Assembly: GCF_013466425.1 (NCBI RefSeq)
Contig: NZ_CP059165.1
Span: 2,914,001-2,978,000 of the forward strand
Reading direction: 5' to 3'
From: Mycobacterium vicinigordonae
GTDB lineage: Bacteria; Actinomycetota; Actinomycetes; Mycobacteriales; Mycobacteriaceae
DNA length: 64,000 bases
Shown here: one piece after another, positions 8,890 through 21,597 of the stretch
Numbering within the stretch: position 1 is the first letter of the stretch
Layout: every line of letters begins with the position of its first letter
Translations under genes and position numbers: made by a program
Notes under the pieces: generated by a model
Told to the model about the DNA's origin: nothing
Databases searched by the model: none
What the model saw: only the letters and a program-made list of their open reading frames with translations

Positions 8890-11375
8890 TGCGCGTCCCG
8901 TATAGCTGGCTACGCGAAGTGGTCCGCGCCGGTGCCCCGGACTGGGATGTCAGCCCCGCCGACCTGGTGCAGGCGCTGGTCCGGATCGGTCACGAGATCG
9001 AAGAGGTGATCGAACTCGGTCCGGTCGACGGGCCGCTAGCCGTCGGGCGGGTGGCCGCCATTGAGGAACTCAGCGGCTTCAAGAAGCCCATCCGCGCTTG
9101 CCTGGTTGACGTCGGCGCTGAGCGTCCCCAGGAAATCGTCTGTGGCGCAACCAATTTTGCGGTCGGCGATCTGGTCGCCGTGGCCCTTCCGGGGGCCACG
9201 TTGCCCGGCGACTTCAAGATCGCCGCGCGCAAGACTTACGGTCGCCACTCCAATGGCATGATCTGTTCGGCGGCCGAACTGGGTTTGAGTACCGATCATT
9301 CCGGGATCTTGGTGCTGCCGCCCGGGACCGCCGAACCAGGAGCGGATGCAACCGTAATACTGGGTCTGGATGATGTCGTCCTCAACCTGGCCATCACGCC
9401 GGACCGGGGGTACGCGATGTCGGTGCGCGGCCTGGCCCGCGAAATCGCCTGTGCATTCGACGTGGACTTCGTCGACCCCGCCGAGGTCTCACCGCTGCCC
9501 GTAGCGGGCGAAGCCTGGCCGCTGGCCATCGACCCGGCAACTCAGGTGCGCCGATTCGCGCTGCGCCCGGTGGTTGGGATCGATCCGGCAGCGGTCTCGC
9601 CCTGGTGGCTGCAGCGACGGTTACTGCTGTCTGGCATCCGCCCCGCTTCGCCCGCCGTCGACGTCACCAACTACGTGATGATCGAGCTCGGCCATCCCAT
9701 GCACGCGCATGACCGTGCCCGCATTACTGGGGGATTCGCGGTGCGCTTCGCCCGTCCCGGCGAGACCGTGGTCACCCTTGACGACGTCGAACGCAAACTC
9801 GAACCCGCTGATGTCCTGATCGTCGACGATGTCGCGACCGCCGCCATTGGTGGGGTGATGGGCGCAGCGAGCACCGAAGTGCGCATCGACTCCACCGACG
9901 TCTTACTCGAGGCCGCTGTCTGGGATCCGGCTGCGATCTCGCGCACCCAGCGCCGGCTTCACCTGCCCAGCGAAGCGGCCCGCCGGTACGAGCGCGCGGT
10001 CGACCCGGCCATCTCGGTGGCGGTCCTGGACCGGTGTGCACGGCTGCTCGTCGAGATCGCGGGCGGAAGCGCTGAGCCGACATTGACCGACTGGCGCGGC
10101 GACCCACCGCGCAGAGACTGGTCGCCGCCCCCGATCCGGATTGCTGCTGATCAGCCCGACCGCGTCGCCGGTGTCGACTACCCACCCGGCACCACCGCAC
10201 GTCGGCTTGCTCAGATCGGTGCGCGGATAGCCCAGGACGGCGACACGGTTACCGCGACGCCGCCGAGTTGGCGCCCGGACCTGCTGCAGGTCGCTGACCT
10301 CGTCGAAGAGGTGTTACGGCTGGAGGGGCTGGAAGCCATCCCGTCGGTGCTGCCCGCAGCGCCCGCGGGTCGCGGTCTTACGCCCGAACAGCAGCGCCGC
10401 CGCGCGATAGGAAAGGCACTGGCCCTGTCGGGCTACGTCGAGGTCCTGCCGACCCCGTTCCTACCTGCCGGCGTGTTCGACCTGTGGGGGCTGCCGGCCG
10501 AGGACCCCCGTCGCACCACCACCAACGTAGTCAACCCGCTTGAGGCCGATCGCCCAGCACTGGCCACGACACTGCTTCCGGGGCTGCTGGAAGCGTTGGC
10601 GCGCAACGTGTCCCGAGGACTTGGCGATGTCGCACTGTTCGCCATGGCGCAGGTAGTCCAGCCGACCGAGCAGACCCGCGGCGTCGATTTGATCGCGGTC
10701 GACCGCCGGCCCACTAATACCGAGATCGCCACGCTGGACGCGTCGCTGCCGCGGCAGCCCCAGCATGTCGCCGCCGTGCTGGCCGGATTGCGTGAGCCCC
10801 GCGGGCCGTGGGGACCGGGGCGCGCCGTTGAGGCGGCCGACGCCTTCGAGGCGGTGCGGACCATTGCCCGCGCCAGCGGTGTCGACGTCACGTTGCGGGC
10901 GGCCCAATACCTGCCGTGGCATCCCGGCAGGTGCGCCGAAGTGTTGGTCGGAGACACGCTGGTCGGTCACGCTGGGCAGCTGCATCCGGCGGTGATCGAA
11001 CGCGCGGGGCTGCCCAAAGGCACCTGCGCTGTCGAGCTGGATCTGGATGGAATCCCGATCGGTGGGCATCTGCCGGCGCCGCGGGTGTCGCCGTTTCCGG
11101 CTGTCTTTCAAGACGTCAGTTTGGTGGTGGGGACCGACGTGCCAGCACAGACGGTCCTGGACGCGGTTCGAGACGGGGCCGGAGAACTACTCGAACACAT
11201 CCAGTTGTTCGATGTGTTCGTCGGACCGCAGATCGGTGCGGACCGTAAATCGCTGACGTTCGCTCTTCGTTTCCGCGCCCCGGATCGCACGTTGACCGAG
11301 GACGACGCTAGTGCGGCCCGTGATGCCGCTGTGCGGTGCGCGGCCGAGCGGGTCGGCGCTGTGCTACGCAGCTGA
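8889..11375 (+). CDS. pheT: Phenylalanyl-tRNA synthetase beta subunit
   Basis: 828 residues. PheT forms the heterotetramer with PheS, edits misactivated tyrosine and binds tRNA. Domains in order: N-terminal B1, an EMAP/tRNA-binding OB-fold (residues ~40-150, V-G-R-V-A-A-I...), the B3/B4 editing domain (~210-390, with [11 protein letters not shown]), B5, the inactive class II core, and a C-terminal anticodon-binding FDX-ACB domain ([15 protein letters not shown]). The full length is as expected. It is followed by a 310-base gap before the oppositely oriented PE gene. Confidence 0.96.
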
Positions 11376-11685
11376 CGACGCGTAATCGGTAGGTCATAGC
11401 GCGCTTTCCCGCGCGTGGCCTTTCCGGGGCAATTAGGCTCCGTTTCTCGACTGCCAACGCCAACCGTCGAGGCGGGACGTTGAGCCTAGTGCCGTATCAG
11501 GTCGTCGCGGACCGAGTGGGAAAGCCTTTCGGTGCACGCGGACGGGCAATTTAACGACCAACTGCTAAACCCGACTCCGCACTAGGACTGCTTAACCGAC
11601 GCGGCACCGGGAGTTAATCCGGTTGTACTGGCGAGCCAGTTCGCCGAGAAAACTTCTGGTGCCGCGCCGCTGGGGGGTCCTTCTA
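11376..11685. other. Non-coding gap between convergent pheT and PE gene, with a nested hairpin
   Basis: No gene is supported. At 11601-11665 the arms GCGGCACC (11601-11608) and GGTGCCGC (11658-11665) enclose a perfect smaller hairpin ACTGGC-GA-GCCAGT (11627-11640). The element sits close to the PE stop codon and could help terminate one or both transcripts, but there is no T-tract. Confidence 0.4.
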
Positions 11686-14600
11686 CTAGGTGCCGACCGA
11701 AATGCCGAGGCTGGCTTGCAGTGCCAGTTGCAGACTGAGCAAGGCGTTGCGGACCGATACAGCGAGATCGAGGGCGGTGTTGTTCAGCGCGGTCAGGATT
11801 GACCCACCGGTCTGGGTGAGTCCAAGAAGGGCTCCCTCGATGGTCGCTCCCAATGCCCCACCGGTTTGCCCGAGTCCCGACAGTCCTGCGCCGAAGCTTG
11901 CATTCAGGGCGCCGCCGACGACGTTGCCGATCTGCGTTGCGGCATTCGTCCAGATGTTCGCCAATGCCATCCCGGTTTCGCCGGTGCTACCCAGCGCCGC
12001 GAGCAGGTTGCCCGTCAGACCTGCACCGACCTGAGTCAGTCCGGTCAGCCCCGACCCGAAGGTCGCCGCCAGTGCGTCCCCAGCGCTCACGAGAGCCGAG
12101 ACGGCACCGTTGATCGAGCCCGACAAGGCCGCACCAATGTTCGCGCTGATGTTGGCGCTCAGCGACGCGTTCAGGCCAGCGAGACTGGCGTTGAGCATTG
12201 CGCTGAAGTTCGACAGGCTGCCGGTGATCGCTGCGCTGAGGGCGGGTAGCCCGGCGCTAAAGGCCGCGTTGAGGGCGGCGTTCAGGCTGGTCAGCCCCGT
12301 CCCGAAGGCACCGTTCAGGGCTGCCGAGATCGCATTGAACCCGCTGAGGCCGACCGCCAGGCTACTCGACAGCGCACTGCTGAATGCTGCGTTTAGGGCC
12401 GGAAGTCCGGCGCTCAGCGTGCCAGCCAGGGTTTGTCCGGCGCTGATCAGAGCGTCCAGTCCGCCGCCGAAGACGCCGGAGAGGGCTGGCAACCCGCCGC
12501 TGATGGCGACGTTGAGTCCATTCAGTCCGGCGTTCAGGGCACCGCTGAAAGCTGCTGATAGCCCGTTGATGCTCAGACCCAGGCTCCCTGAGAGTGCTGC
12601 ATTCAGGGCGGCGCCGAAGTCGGGCAGTACCAGGCCGGGGAAGCCGGGGACTTCGAAGCCGGGGAGCCCGAAGTTCAGCGGCGGGAAGGTGAAGCCGGGG
12701 AACCCGGGTAGCGGCGGCAGGCTCAGGTTGCCGGCCAGGTTCACCAGCGCGTTGAGGCCGCCGGTGAGGGCGGCGCCGAAGTCGGGCAGTACCAGGCCGG
12801 GGAAGCCGGGGACTTCGAAGCCGGGGAGCCCGAAGTTCAGCGGCGGGAAGGTGAAGCCGGGGAACCCGGGTAGCGGCGGCAGGCTCAGGTTGCCGGCCAG
12901 GTTCACCAGGGTGTTGAGGCCGCCGGTGAGGGCGGCGCCGAAGTCGGGCAGTACCAGGCCGGGGAAGCCGGGGACTTCGAAGCCGGGGAGCCCGAAGTTC
13001 AGCGGCGGGAAGGTGAAGCCGGGGAACCCGGGTAGCGGCGGCAGGCTCAGGTTGCCGGCCAGGTTCACCAGGGTGTTCAGCCCGCCGGTGAGGGCGGCGC
13101 CGAAGTCGGGCAGTACCAGGCCGGGGAAGCCGGGGACTTCGAAGCCGGGGAGCCCGAAGTTCAGCGGCGGGAAGGTGAAGCCGGGGAACCCGGGTAGCGG
13201 CGGCAGGCTCAGGTTGCCGGCCAGGTTCACCAGCGCGTTGAGGCCGCCGGTGAGGGCGGCGCCGAAGTCGGGCAGTACCAGGCCGGGGAAGCCGGGGACT
13301 TCGAAGCCGGGGAGCCCGAAGTTCAGCGGCGGGAAGGTGAAGCCGGGGAACCCGGGTAGCGGCGGCAGGCTCAGGTTGCCGGCCAGGTTCACCAGGGTGT
13401 TGAGGCCGCCGGTGAGGGCGGCGCCGAAGTCGGGCAGTACCAGGCCGGGGAAGCCGGGGACTTCGAAGCCGGGGAGCCCGAAGTTCAGCGGCGGGAAGGT
13501 GAAGCCGGGGAACCCGGGTAGCGGCGGCAGGCTCAGGTTGCCGGCCAGGTTCACCAGCGCGTTGAGGCCGCCGGTGAGGGCGGCGCCGAAGTCGGGCAGT
13601 ACCAGGCCGGGGAAGCCGGGGACTTCGAAGCCGGGGAGCCCGAAGTTCAGCGGCGGGAAGGTGAAGCCGGGGAACCCGGGTAGCGGCGGCAGGCTCAGGT
13701 TGCCGGCCAGGTTCACCAGCGCGTTGAGGCCGCCGGTGAGGGCGGCGCCGAAGTCGGGCAGTACCAGGCCGGGGAAGCCGGGGACTTCGAAGCCGGGGAG
13801 CCCGAAGTTCAGCGGCGGGAAGGTGAAGCCGGGGAACCCGGGTAGCGGCGGCAGGCTCAGGTTGCCGGCCAGGTTCACCAGCGCGTTGAGCCCGCCGGTG
13901 AGGGCGGCGCCGAAGTCGGGCAGTACCAGGCCGGGGAAGCCGGGGACTTCGAAGCCGGGGAGCCCGAAGTTCAGCGGCGGGAAGGTGAAGCCGGGGAACC
14001 CGGGTAGCGGCGGCAGGCTCAGGTTGCCGGCCAGGTTCACCAGGGTGTTCAGCCCGCCGGTGAGGGCGGCGCCGAAGTCGGGCAGTACCAGGCCGGGGAA
14101 GCCGGGGACTTCGAAGCCGGGGAGCCCGAAGTTCAGCGGCGGGAAGGTGAAGCCGGGGAACCCGGGTAGCGGCGGCAGGCTCAGGTTGCCGGCCAGGTTC
14201 ACCAGCGCGTTGAGGCCGCCGGTGAGGGCGGCGCCGAAGTCGGGCAGTACCAGGCCGGGGAAGCCGGGGACTTCGAAGCCGGGGAGCCCGAAGTTCAGCG
14301 GCGGGAAGGTGAAGCCGGGGAACCCGGGTAGCGGCGGCAGGCTCAGGTTGCCGGCCAGGTTCACCAGCGCGTTGAGGCCGCCGGTGAGGGCGGCGCCGAA
14401 GTCGGGCAGTACCAGGCCGGGGAAGCCGGGGACTTCGAAGCCGGGGAGCCCGAAGTTCAGCGGCGGGAAGGTGAAGCCGGGGAACCCGGGTAGCGGCGGC
14501 AGGCTCAGGTTGCCGGCCAGGTTCACCAGCGCGTTGAGCCCGCCGGTGAGGGCGGCGCCGAAGTCGGGCAGTACCAGGCCGGGGAAGCCGGGGACTTCGA

Positions 14601-17600
14601 AGCCGGGGAGCCCGAAGTTCAGCGGCGGGAAGGTGAAGCCGGGGAACCCGGGTAGCGGCGGCAGGCTCAGGTTGCCGGCCAGGTTCACCAGGGTGTTCAG
14701 CCCGCCGGTGAGGGCGGCGCCGAAGTCGGGCAGTACCAGGCCGGGGAAGCCGGGGACTTCGAAGCCGGGGAGCCCGAAGTTCAGCGGCGGGAAGGTGAAG
14801 CCGGGGAACCCGGGTAGCGGCGGCAGGCTCAGGTTGCCGGCCAGGTTCACCAGGGTGTTCAGCCCGCCGGTGAGGGCGGCGCCGAAGTCGGGCAGTACCA
14901 GGCCGGGGAAGCCGGGGACTTCGAAGCCGGGGAGCCCGAAGTTCAGCGGCGGGAAGGTGAAGCCGGGGAACCCGGGTAGCGGCGGCAGGCTCAGGTTGCC
15001 GGCCAGGTTCACCAGGGTGTTGAGGCCGCCGGTGAGGGCGGCGCCGAAGTCGGGCAGTACCAGGCCGGGGAAGCCGGGGACTTCGAAGCCGGGGAGCCCG
15101 AAGTTCAGCGGCGGGAAGGTGAAGCCGGGGAACCCGGGTAGCGGCGGCAGGCTCAGGTTGCCGGCCAGGTTCACCAGGGTGTTCAGCCCGCCGGTGAGGG
15201 CGGCGCCGAAGTCGGGCAGTACCAGGCCGGGGAAGCCGGGGACTTCGAAGCCGGGGAGCCCGAAGTTCAGCGGCGGGAAGGTGAAGCCGGGGAACCCGGG
15301 TAGCGGCGGCAGGCTCAGGTTGCCGGCCAGGTTCACCAGGGTGTTCAGCCCGCCGGTGAGGGCGGCGCCGAAGTCGGGCAGTACCAGGCCGGGGAAGCCG
15401 GGGACTTCGAAGCCGGGGAGCCCGAAGTTCAGCGGCGGGAAGGTGAAGCCGGGGAACCCGGGTAGCGGCGGCAGGCTCAGGTTGCCGGCCAGGTTCACCA
15501 GGGTGTTCAGCCCGCCGGTGAGGGCGGCGCCGAAGTCGGGCAGTACCAGGCCGGGGAAGCCGGGGACTTCGAAGCCGGGGAGCCCGAAGTTCAGCGGCGG
15601 GAAGGTGAAGCCGGGGAACCCGGGTAGCGGCGGCAGGCTCAGGTTGCCGGCCAGGTTCACCAGCGCGTTGAGCCCGCCGGTGAGGGCGGCGCCGAAGTCG
15701 GGCAGTACCAGGCCGGGGAAGCCGGGGACTTCGAAGCCGGGGAGCCCGAAGTTCAGCGGCGGGAAGGTGAAGCCGGGGAACCCGGGTAGCGGCGGCAGGC
15801 TCAGGTTGCCGGCCAGGTTCACCAGCGCGTTGAGCCCGCCGGTGAGGGCGGCGCCGAAGTCGGGCAGTACCAGGCCGGGGAAGCCGGGGACTTCGAAGCC
15901 GGGGAGCCCGAAGTTCAGCGGCGGGAAGGTGAAGCCGGGGAACCCGGGTAGCGGCGGCAGGCTCAGGTTGCCGGCCAGGTTCACCAGGGTGTTCAGCCCG
16001 CCGGTGAGGGCGGCGCCGAAGTCGGGCAGTACCAGGCCGGGGAAGCCGGGGACTTCGAAGCCGGGGAGCCCGAAGTTCAGCGGCGGGAAGGTGAAGCCGG
16101 GGAACCCGGGTAGCGGCGGCAGGCTCAGGTTGCCGGCCAGGTTCACCAGGGTGTTCAGCCCGCCGGAAACGGCGACGTTCAGTCCGTTCAGTCCGGCGCT
16201 GATGGCGCCGTTAAACGCGGCCGAGAGGCCTCCGAGTTCCAGCCCGAGGTTGCCGGAAAGGGCAGCATTGAGGGTGGCGCCGAAGTCGGGCAGTACCAGG
16301 CCGGGGAAGCCGGGGACTTCGAAGCCGGGGAGCCCGAAGTTCAGCGGCGGGAAGGTGAAGCCGGGGAACCCGGGTAGCGGCGGCAGTGAGAGGTTGCCGG
16401 CCAGGTTCACCAGCGCGTTGAGGCCGCCGGTGAGGGCGGCGCCGAAGTCGGGCAGTACCAGGCCGGGGAAGCCGGGGACTTCGAAGCCGGGGAGCCCGAA
16501 GTTCAGCGGCGGGAAGGTGAAGCCGGGGAACCCGGGTAGCGGCGGCAGGCTCAGGTTGCCGGCCAGGTTCACCAGGGTGTTCAGCCCGCCGGTGAGGGCG
16601 GCGCCGAAGTCGGGCAGTACCAGGCCGGGGAAGCCGGGGACTTCGAAGCCGGGGAGCCCGAAGTTCAGCGGCGGGAAGGTGAAGCCGGGGAACCCGGGTA
16701 GCGGCGGCAGGCTCAGGTTGCCGGCCAGGTTCACCAGGGTGTTCAGCCCGCCGGTGAGGGCGGCGCCGAAGTCGGGCAGTACCAGGCCGGGGAAGCCGGG
16801 GACTTCGAAGCCGGGGAGCCCGAAGTTCAGCGGCGGGAAGGTGAAGCCGGGGAACCCGGGTAGCGGCGGCAGTGAGAGGTTGCCGGCCAGGTTCACCAGG
16901 GTGTTCAGCCCGCCGGTGAGGGCGGCGCCGAAGTCGGGCAGTACCAGGCCGGGGAAGCCGGGGACTTCGAAGCCGGGGAGCCCGAAGTTCAGCGGCGGGA
17001 AGGTGAAGCCGGGGAACCCGGGTAGCGGCGGCAGGCTCAGGTTGCCGGCCAGGTTCACCAGGGTGTTGAGGCCGCCGGTGAGGGCGGCGCCGAAGTCGGG
17101 CAGTACCAGGCCGGGGAAGCCGGGGACTTCGAAGCCGGGGAGCCCGAAGTTCAGCGGCGGGAAGGTGAAGCCGGGGAACCCGGGTAGCGGTGGCAGGCTC
17201 AGGTTGCCGGCCAGGTTCACCAGCGCGTTGAAGCCCGCATTCAACGTCGCGCCAATGTTCGGCAACGTCGGAATGCTGAAATTCCCTACCAAACTCACGC
17301 CCGTTTGGACTAGCTGGTTGAGCCCGGCTGAGATGTTGCCGATCAGCGCGCCACCGGTTTGCGCGAGTTCGGTCAGGGATGGCAGCGAACCCGTGATGGC
17401 GGCGGTTAGGTTTGCAGACAGGTTGGCCCCGAGGGATCCCCCCAAGACAGCAGCGAGCGTAGCGTTGGCCTGCCCGGTGAGACCGGCGCCCAAGGCCGAT
17501 AACGAAGTACCCGCACCACCCAGTCCGGCGCCGAGGCTCGTGATGATCTGCCCGGTCTGGGCGAGGCCGGTGCCCAAACCGGTGAACACTGCGCCGCCAG

Positions 17601-18090
17601 TCTGTAGAGCGAGACCTGCGCCGAGGCTGGGGAGGGCGGCGACGGCGCGCACAGCGTTGCTGAAATCTAGGGCAAGAGACCCTGAGCCGGCGATCGAGAC
17701 GCCGAGGCCGGCGAGAGAAGCGCTCAGGGCGCCACTAACTTGCGCGGCAAGGTTTCCGACGCCGATCTCGATGGCAGTCGCGATGCGGCCAAAGTCGAAC
17801 AGCGCAGACACGTTGAGTGCCTCCGCAGCGGCGTAGGCGGTAGCACCGCGCGTCAGTAAGGCGACGAAATCCTGGTGATACGCCGTGGCCTGCGCGCTAA
17901 TGGCCTGATACTCGCCGCCCAACGTGCCGAACAGCTTGGCAATCGCGACCGAGACCTCGTCCGCGGCCGCGGGCGCTACTTCTGTCGTTGCACCCAGTAC
18001 CGCGGTGCTGACCTCGACCAGGTTGGAGCGAATCCCGGCTAATTGCTCGGCTGCCGCCTCGACAAATTCAGGCACGATCAAAACAGACAT
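11686..18090 (-). CDS. PE-family protein with 28 near-identical 54-residue Pro-Gly-Phe repeats
   Basis: 2134 residues from ATG 18090 (M-S-V-L-I-V-P-E-F-V), chosen because GGGGAG lies six bases upstream; the frame remains open 5' but without family sequence. Residues 1-~95 are a PE domain with Pro-Glu near the N-terminus and a Y-H-Q-D-F/ALL helix pair, the type VII (ESX-5-type) secretion module. Residues ~95-285 are Gly/Ala/Leu-rich. Residues ~287-1830 are an array of 54-residue units whose core is P-P-L-P-G-F-P-G-F-T-F-P-P-L-N, continuing G-L-P-G-F-E-V-P-G-F-P-G-L-V-L-P-D-F-G. The last ~300 residues are weak hydrophobic repeats (G-L-x-x-L-N-A-A). This is not a PGRS (GGxGGx) protein, although it occupies the PE_PGRS30 position between pheT and argC. 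Probably secreted or cell-surface; function unknown. Confidence 0.88.
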   Translation of the reverse strand: MSVLIVPEFVEAAAEQLAGIRSNLVEVSTAVLGATTEVAPAAADEVSVAIAKLFGTLGGEYQAISAQATAYHQDFVALLTRGATAYAAAEALNVSALFDFGRIATAIEIGVGNLAAQVSGALSASLAGLGVSIAGSGSLALDFSNAVRAVAALPSLGAGLALQTGGAVFTGLGTGLAQTGQIITSLGAGLGGAGTSLSALGAGLTGQANATLAAVLGGSLGANLSANLTAAITGSLPSLTELAQTGGALIGNISAGLNQLVQTGVSLVGNFSIPTLPNIGATLNAGFNALVNLAGNLSLPPLPGFPGFTFPPLNFGLPGFEVPGFPGLVLPDFGAALTGGLNTLVNLAGNLSLPPLPGFPGFTFPPLNFGLPGFEVPGFPGLVLPDFGAALTGGLNTLVNLAGNLSLPPLPGFPGFTFPPLNFGLPGFEVPGFPGLVLPDFGAALTGGLNTLVNLAGNLSLPPLPGFPGFTFPPLNFGLPGFEVPGFPGLVLPDFGAALTGGLNTLVNLAGNLSLPPLPGFPGFTFPPLNFGLPGFEVPGFPGLVLPDFGAALTGGLNALVNLAGNLSLPPLPGFPGFTFPPLNFGLPGFEVPGFPGLVLPDFGATLNAALSGNLGLELGGLSAAFNGAISAGLNGLNVAVSGGLNTLVNLAGNLSLPPLPGFPGFTFPPLNFGLPGFEVPGFPGLVLPDFGAALTGGLNTLVNLAGNLSLPPLPGFPGFTFPPLNFGLPGFEVPGFPGLVLPDFGAALTGGLNALVNLAGNLSLPPLPGFPGFTFPPLNFGLPGFEVPGFPGLVLPDFGAALTGGLNALVNLAGNLSLPPLPGFPGFTFPPLNFGLPGFEVPGFPGLVLPDFGAALTGGLNTLVNLAGNLSLPPLPGFPGFTFPPLNFGLPGFEVPGFPGLVLPDFGAALTGGLNTLVNLAGNLSLPPLPGFPGFTFPPLNFGLPGFEVPGFPGLVLPDFGAALTGGLNTLVNLAGNLSLPPLPGFPGFTFPPLNFGLPGFEVPGFPGLVLPDFGAALTGGLNTLVNLAGNLSLPPLPGFPGFTFPPLNFGLPGFEVPGFPGLVLPDFGAALTGGLNTLVNLAGNLSLPPLPGFPGFTFPPLNFGLPGFEVPGFPGLVLPDFGAALTGGLNTLVNLAGNLSLPPLPGFPGFTFPPLNFGLPGFEVPGFPGLVLPDFGAALTGGLNALVNLAGNLSLPPLPGFPGFTFPPLNFGLPGFEVPGFPGLVLPDFGAALTGGLNALVNLAGNLSLPPLPGFPGFTFPPLNFGLPGFEVPGFPGLVLPDFGAALTGGLNALVNLAGNLSLPPLPGFPGFTFPPLNFGLPGFEVPGFPGLVLPDFGAALTGGLNTLVNLAGNLSLPPLPGFPGFTFPPLNFGLPGFEVPGFPGLVLPDFGAALTGGLNALVNLAGNLSLPPLPGFPGFTFPPLNFGLPGFEVPGFPGLVLPDFGAALTGGLNALVNLAGNLSLPPLPGFPGFTFPPLNFGLPGFEVPGFPGLVLPDFGAALTGGLNALVNLAGNLSLPPLPGFPGFTFPPLNFGLPGFEVPGFPGLVLPDFGAALTGGLNTLVNLAGNLSLPPLPGFPGFTFPPLNFGLPGFEVPGFPGLVLPDFGAALTGGLNALVNLAGNLSLPPLPGFPGFTFPPLNFGLPGFEVPGFPGLVLPDFGAALTGGLNTLVNLAGNLSLPPLPGFPGFTFPPLNFGLPGFEVPGFPGLVLPDFGAALTGGLNTLVNLAGNLSLPPLPGFPGFTFPPLNFGLPGFEVPGFPGLVLPDFGAALTGGLNALVNLAGNLSLPPLPGFPGFTFPPLNFGLPGFEVPGFPGLVLPDFGAALNAALSGSLGLSINGLSAAFSGALNAGLNGLNVAISGGLPALSGVFGGGLDALISAGQTLAGTLSAGLPALNAAFSSALSSSLAVGLSGFNAISAALNGAFGTGLTSLNAALNAAFSAGLPALSAAITGSLSNFSAMLNASLAGLNASLSANISANIGAALSGSINGAVSALVSAGDALAATFGSGLTGLTQVGAGLTGNLLAALGSTGETGMALANIWTNAATQIGNVVGGALNASFGAGLSGLGQTGGALGATIEGALLGLTQTGGSILTALNNTALDLAVSVRNALLSLQLALQASLGISVGT
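12600..17230 (-). repeat. 162-bp in-frame tandem repeat array, 28 copies
   Basis: An anchor (CCGAAGTCGGG) recurs every 162 bases at 12614, 12776 and so on to 16016 (22 copies). After a 264-base step it recurs at 16280, 16442, 16604, 16766, 16928 and 17090 (6 copies). Copies are almost identical at DNA level; most differences are in the NTLV/NALV codons (GGGTGTT versus GCGCGTT) and the adjacent CAGCCC/GAGGCC/GAGCCC codons. Since 162 is a multiple of three, each unit adds exactly 54 residues. Confidence 0.95.
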
Positions 18091-20709
<2,619 letters not shown>

Positions 20710-20713
<4 letters not shown>

Positions 20714-21597
20714 CCGGTACCACCGACTCGTTGTCCACCCAGGTCAAGGCGCAAGTACTGGCCGAAGCGCTGCCGTGGCTCAAGCAGCTGCACGGCAAGA
20801 TTGTGGTCGTAAAGTATGGCGGCCATGCGATGACCGACGAGTCACTACGCCGGGCGTTCGCGGCGGACATGGCGTTTCTACGCAACTGCGGTATCCATCC
20901 AGTTGTCGTGCATGGGGGAGGGCCACAGATCACCGCCATGTTGCGCCGCCTGGGTATCGAGGGCGACTTCAAGGGCGGGTTCCGGGTGACCACCCCAGAA
21001 GTGCTTGACGTGGCCCGGATGGTTCTGTTCGGTCAAGTGGGTCGCGAACTGGTCAACTTGATCAACGCGCACGGACCTTACGCAGTCGGCATCACCGGTG
21101 AGGATGCTCAACTTTTCACCGCCGTGCGGCGCAGCGTGACCGTCGACGGCGTCGACACCGACATTGGTCTGGTTGGTGACGTCGAATTGGTCAACACCGC
21201 TGCTGTCTTGGATCTTATTGCCGCGCGCCGAATTCCGGTGGTGTCCACGCTGGCCCCGGACGCCGACGGAGTAGTACACAACATCAACGCCGATACCGCG
21301 GCGGCGGCGCTGGCGGAAGCTTTGGGCGCTGAAAAGCTGTTGATGCTCACCGATGTCGAAGGCCTTTACACCAGCTGGCCTGACCGTACATCGCTGGTCA
21401 GCGAAATCGATACGGCCACCTTGGCCCAACTGCTCCCCAGACTGGAGACGGGAATGATCCCCAAAGTTGAGGCGTGCCTGCGGGCCGTTTCCGCCGGAGT
21501 GCCCAGCGCGCACGTCATCGACGGACGGGTCGAACACTGCGTGCTCGTGGAGTTGTTTACCAACGCCGGTACCGGCACAAAGGTGGTGTCAGTGTGA
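20710..21597 (+). CDS. argB: Acetylglutamate kinase
   Basis: 295 residues. Phosphorylates N-acetylglutamate, usually the arginine-inhibited step. Amino-acid-kinase fold hallmarks: [10 protein letters not shown] near residue 35, [16 protein letters not shown] for substrate, and the C-terminal N-I-N-A-D-T-A-A-A and [13 protein letters not shown] overlap with argJ; its stop overlaps the argD start. Confidence 0.97.

Noticed and set aside
12600..17230. CRISPR-like regular spacing of repeats
   Set aside because: Whole units are repeated without unique spacers, units are coding in frame, and there are no cas genes.
12110..17836. 1908-residue open frame antisense to the PE repeat array
   Set aside because: It exists because each 162-bp unit lacks stops in this frame and is a multiple of three. 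The product (Lys/Pro/Gly/Arg-rich) has no family features, while the other strand has a clear PE domain and ribosome binding site.
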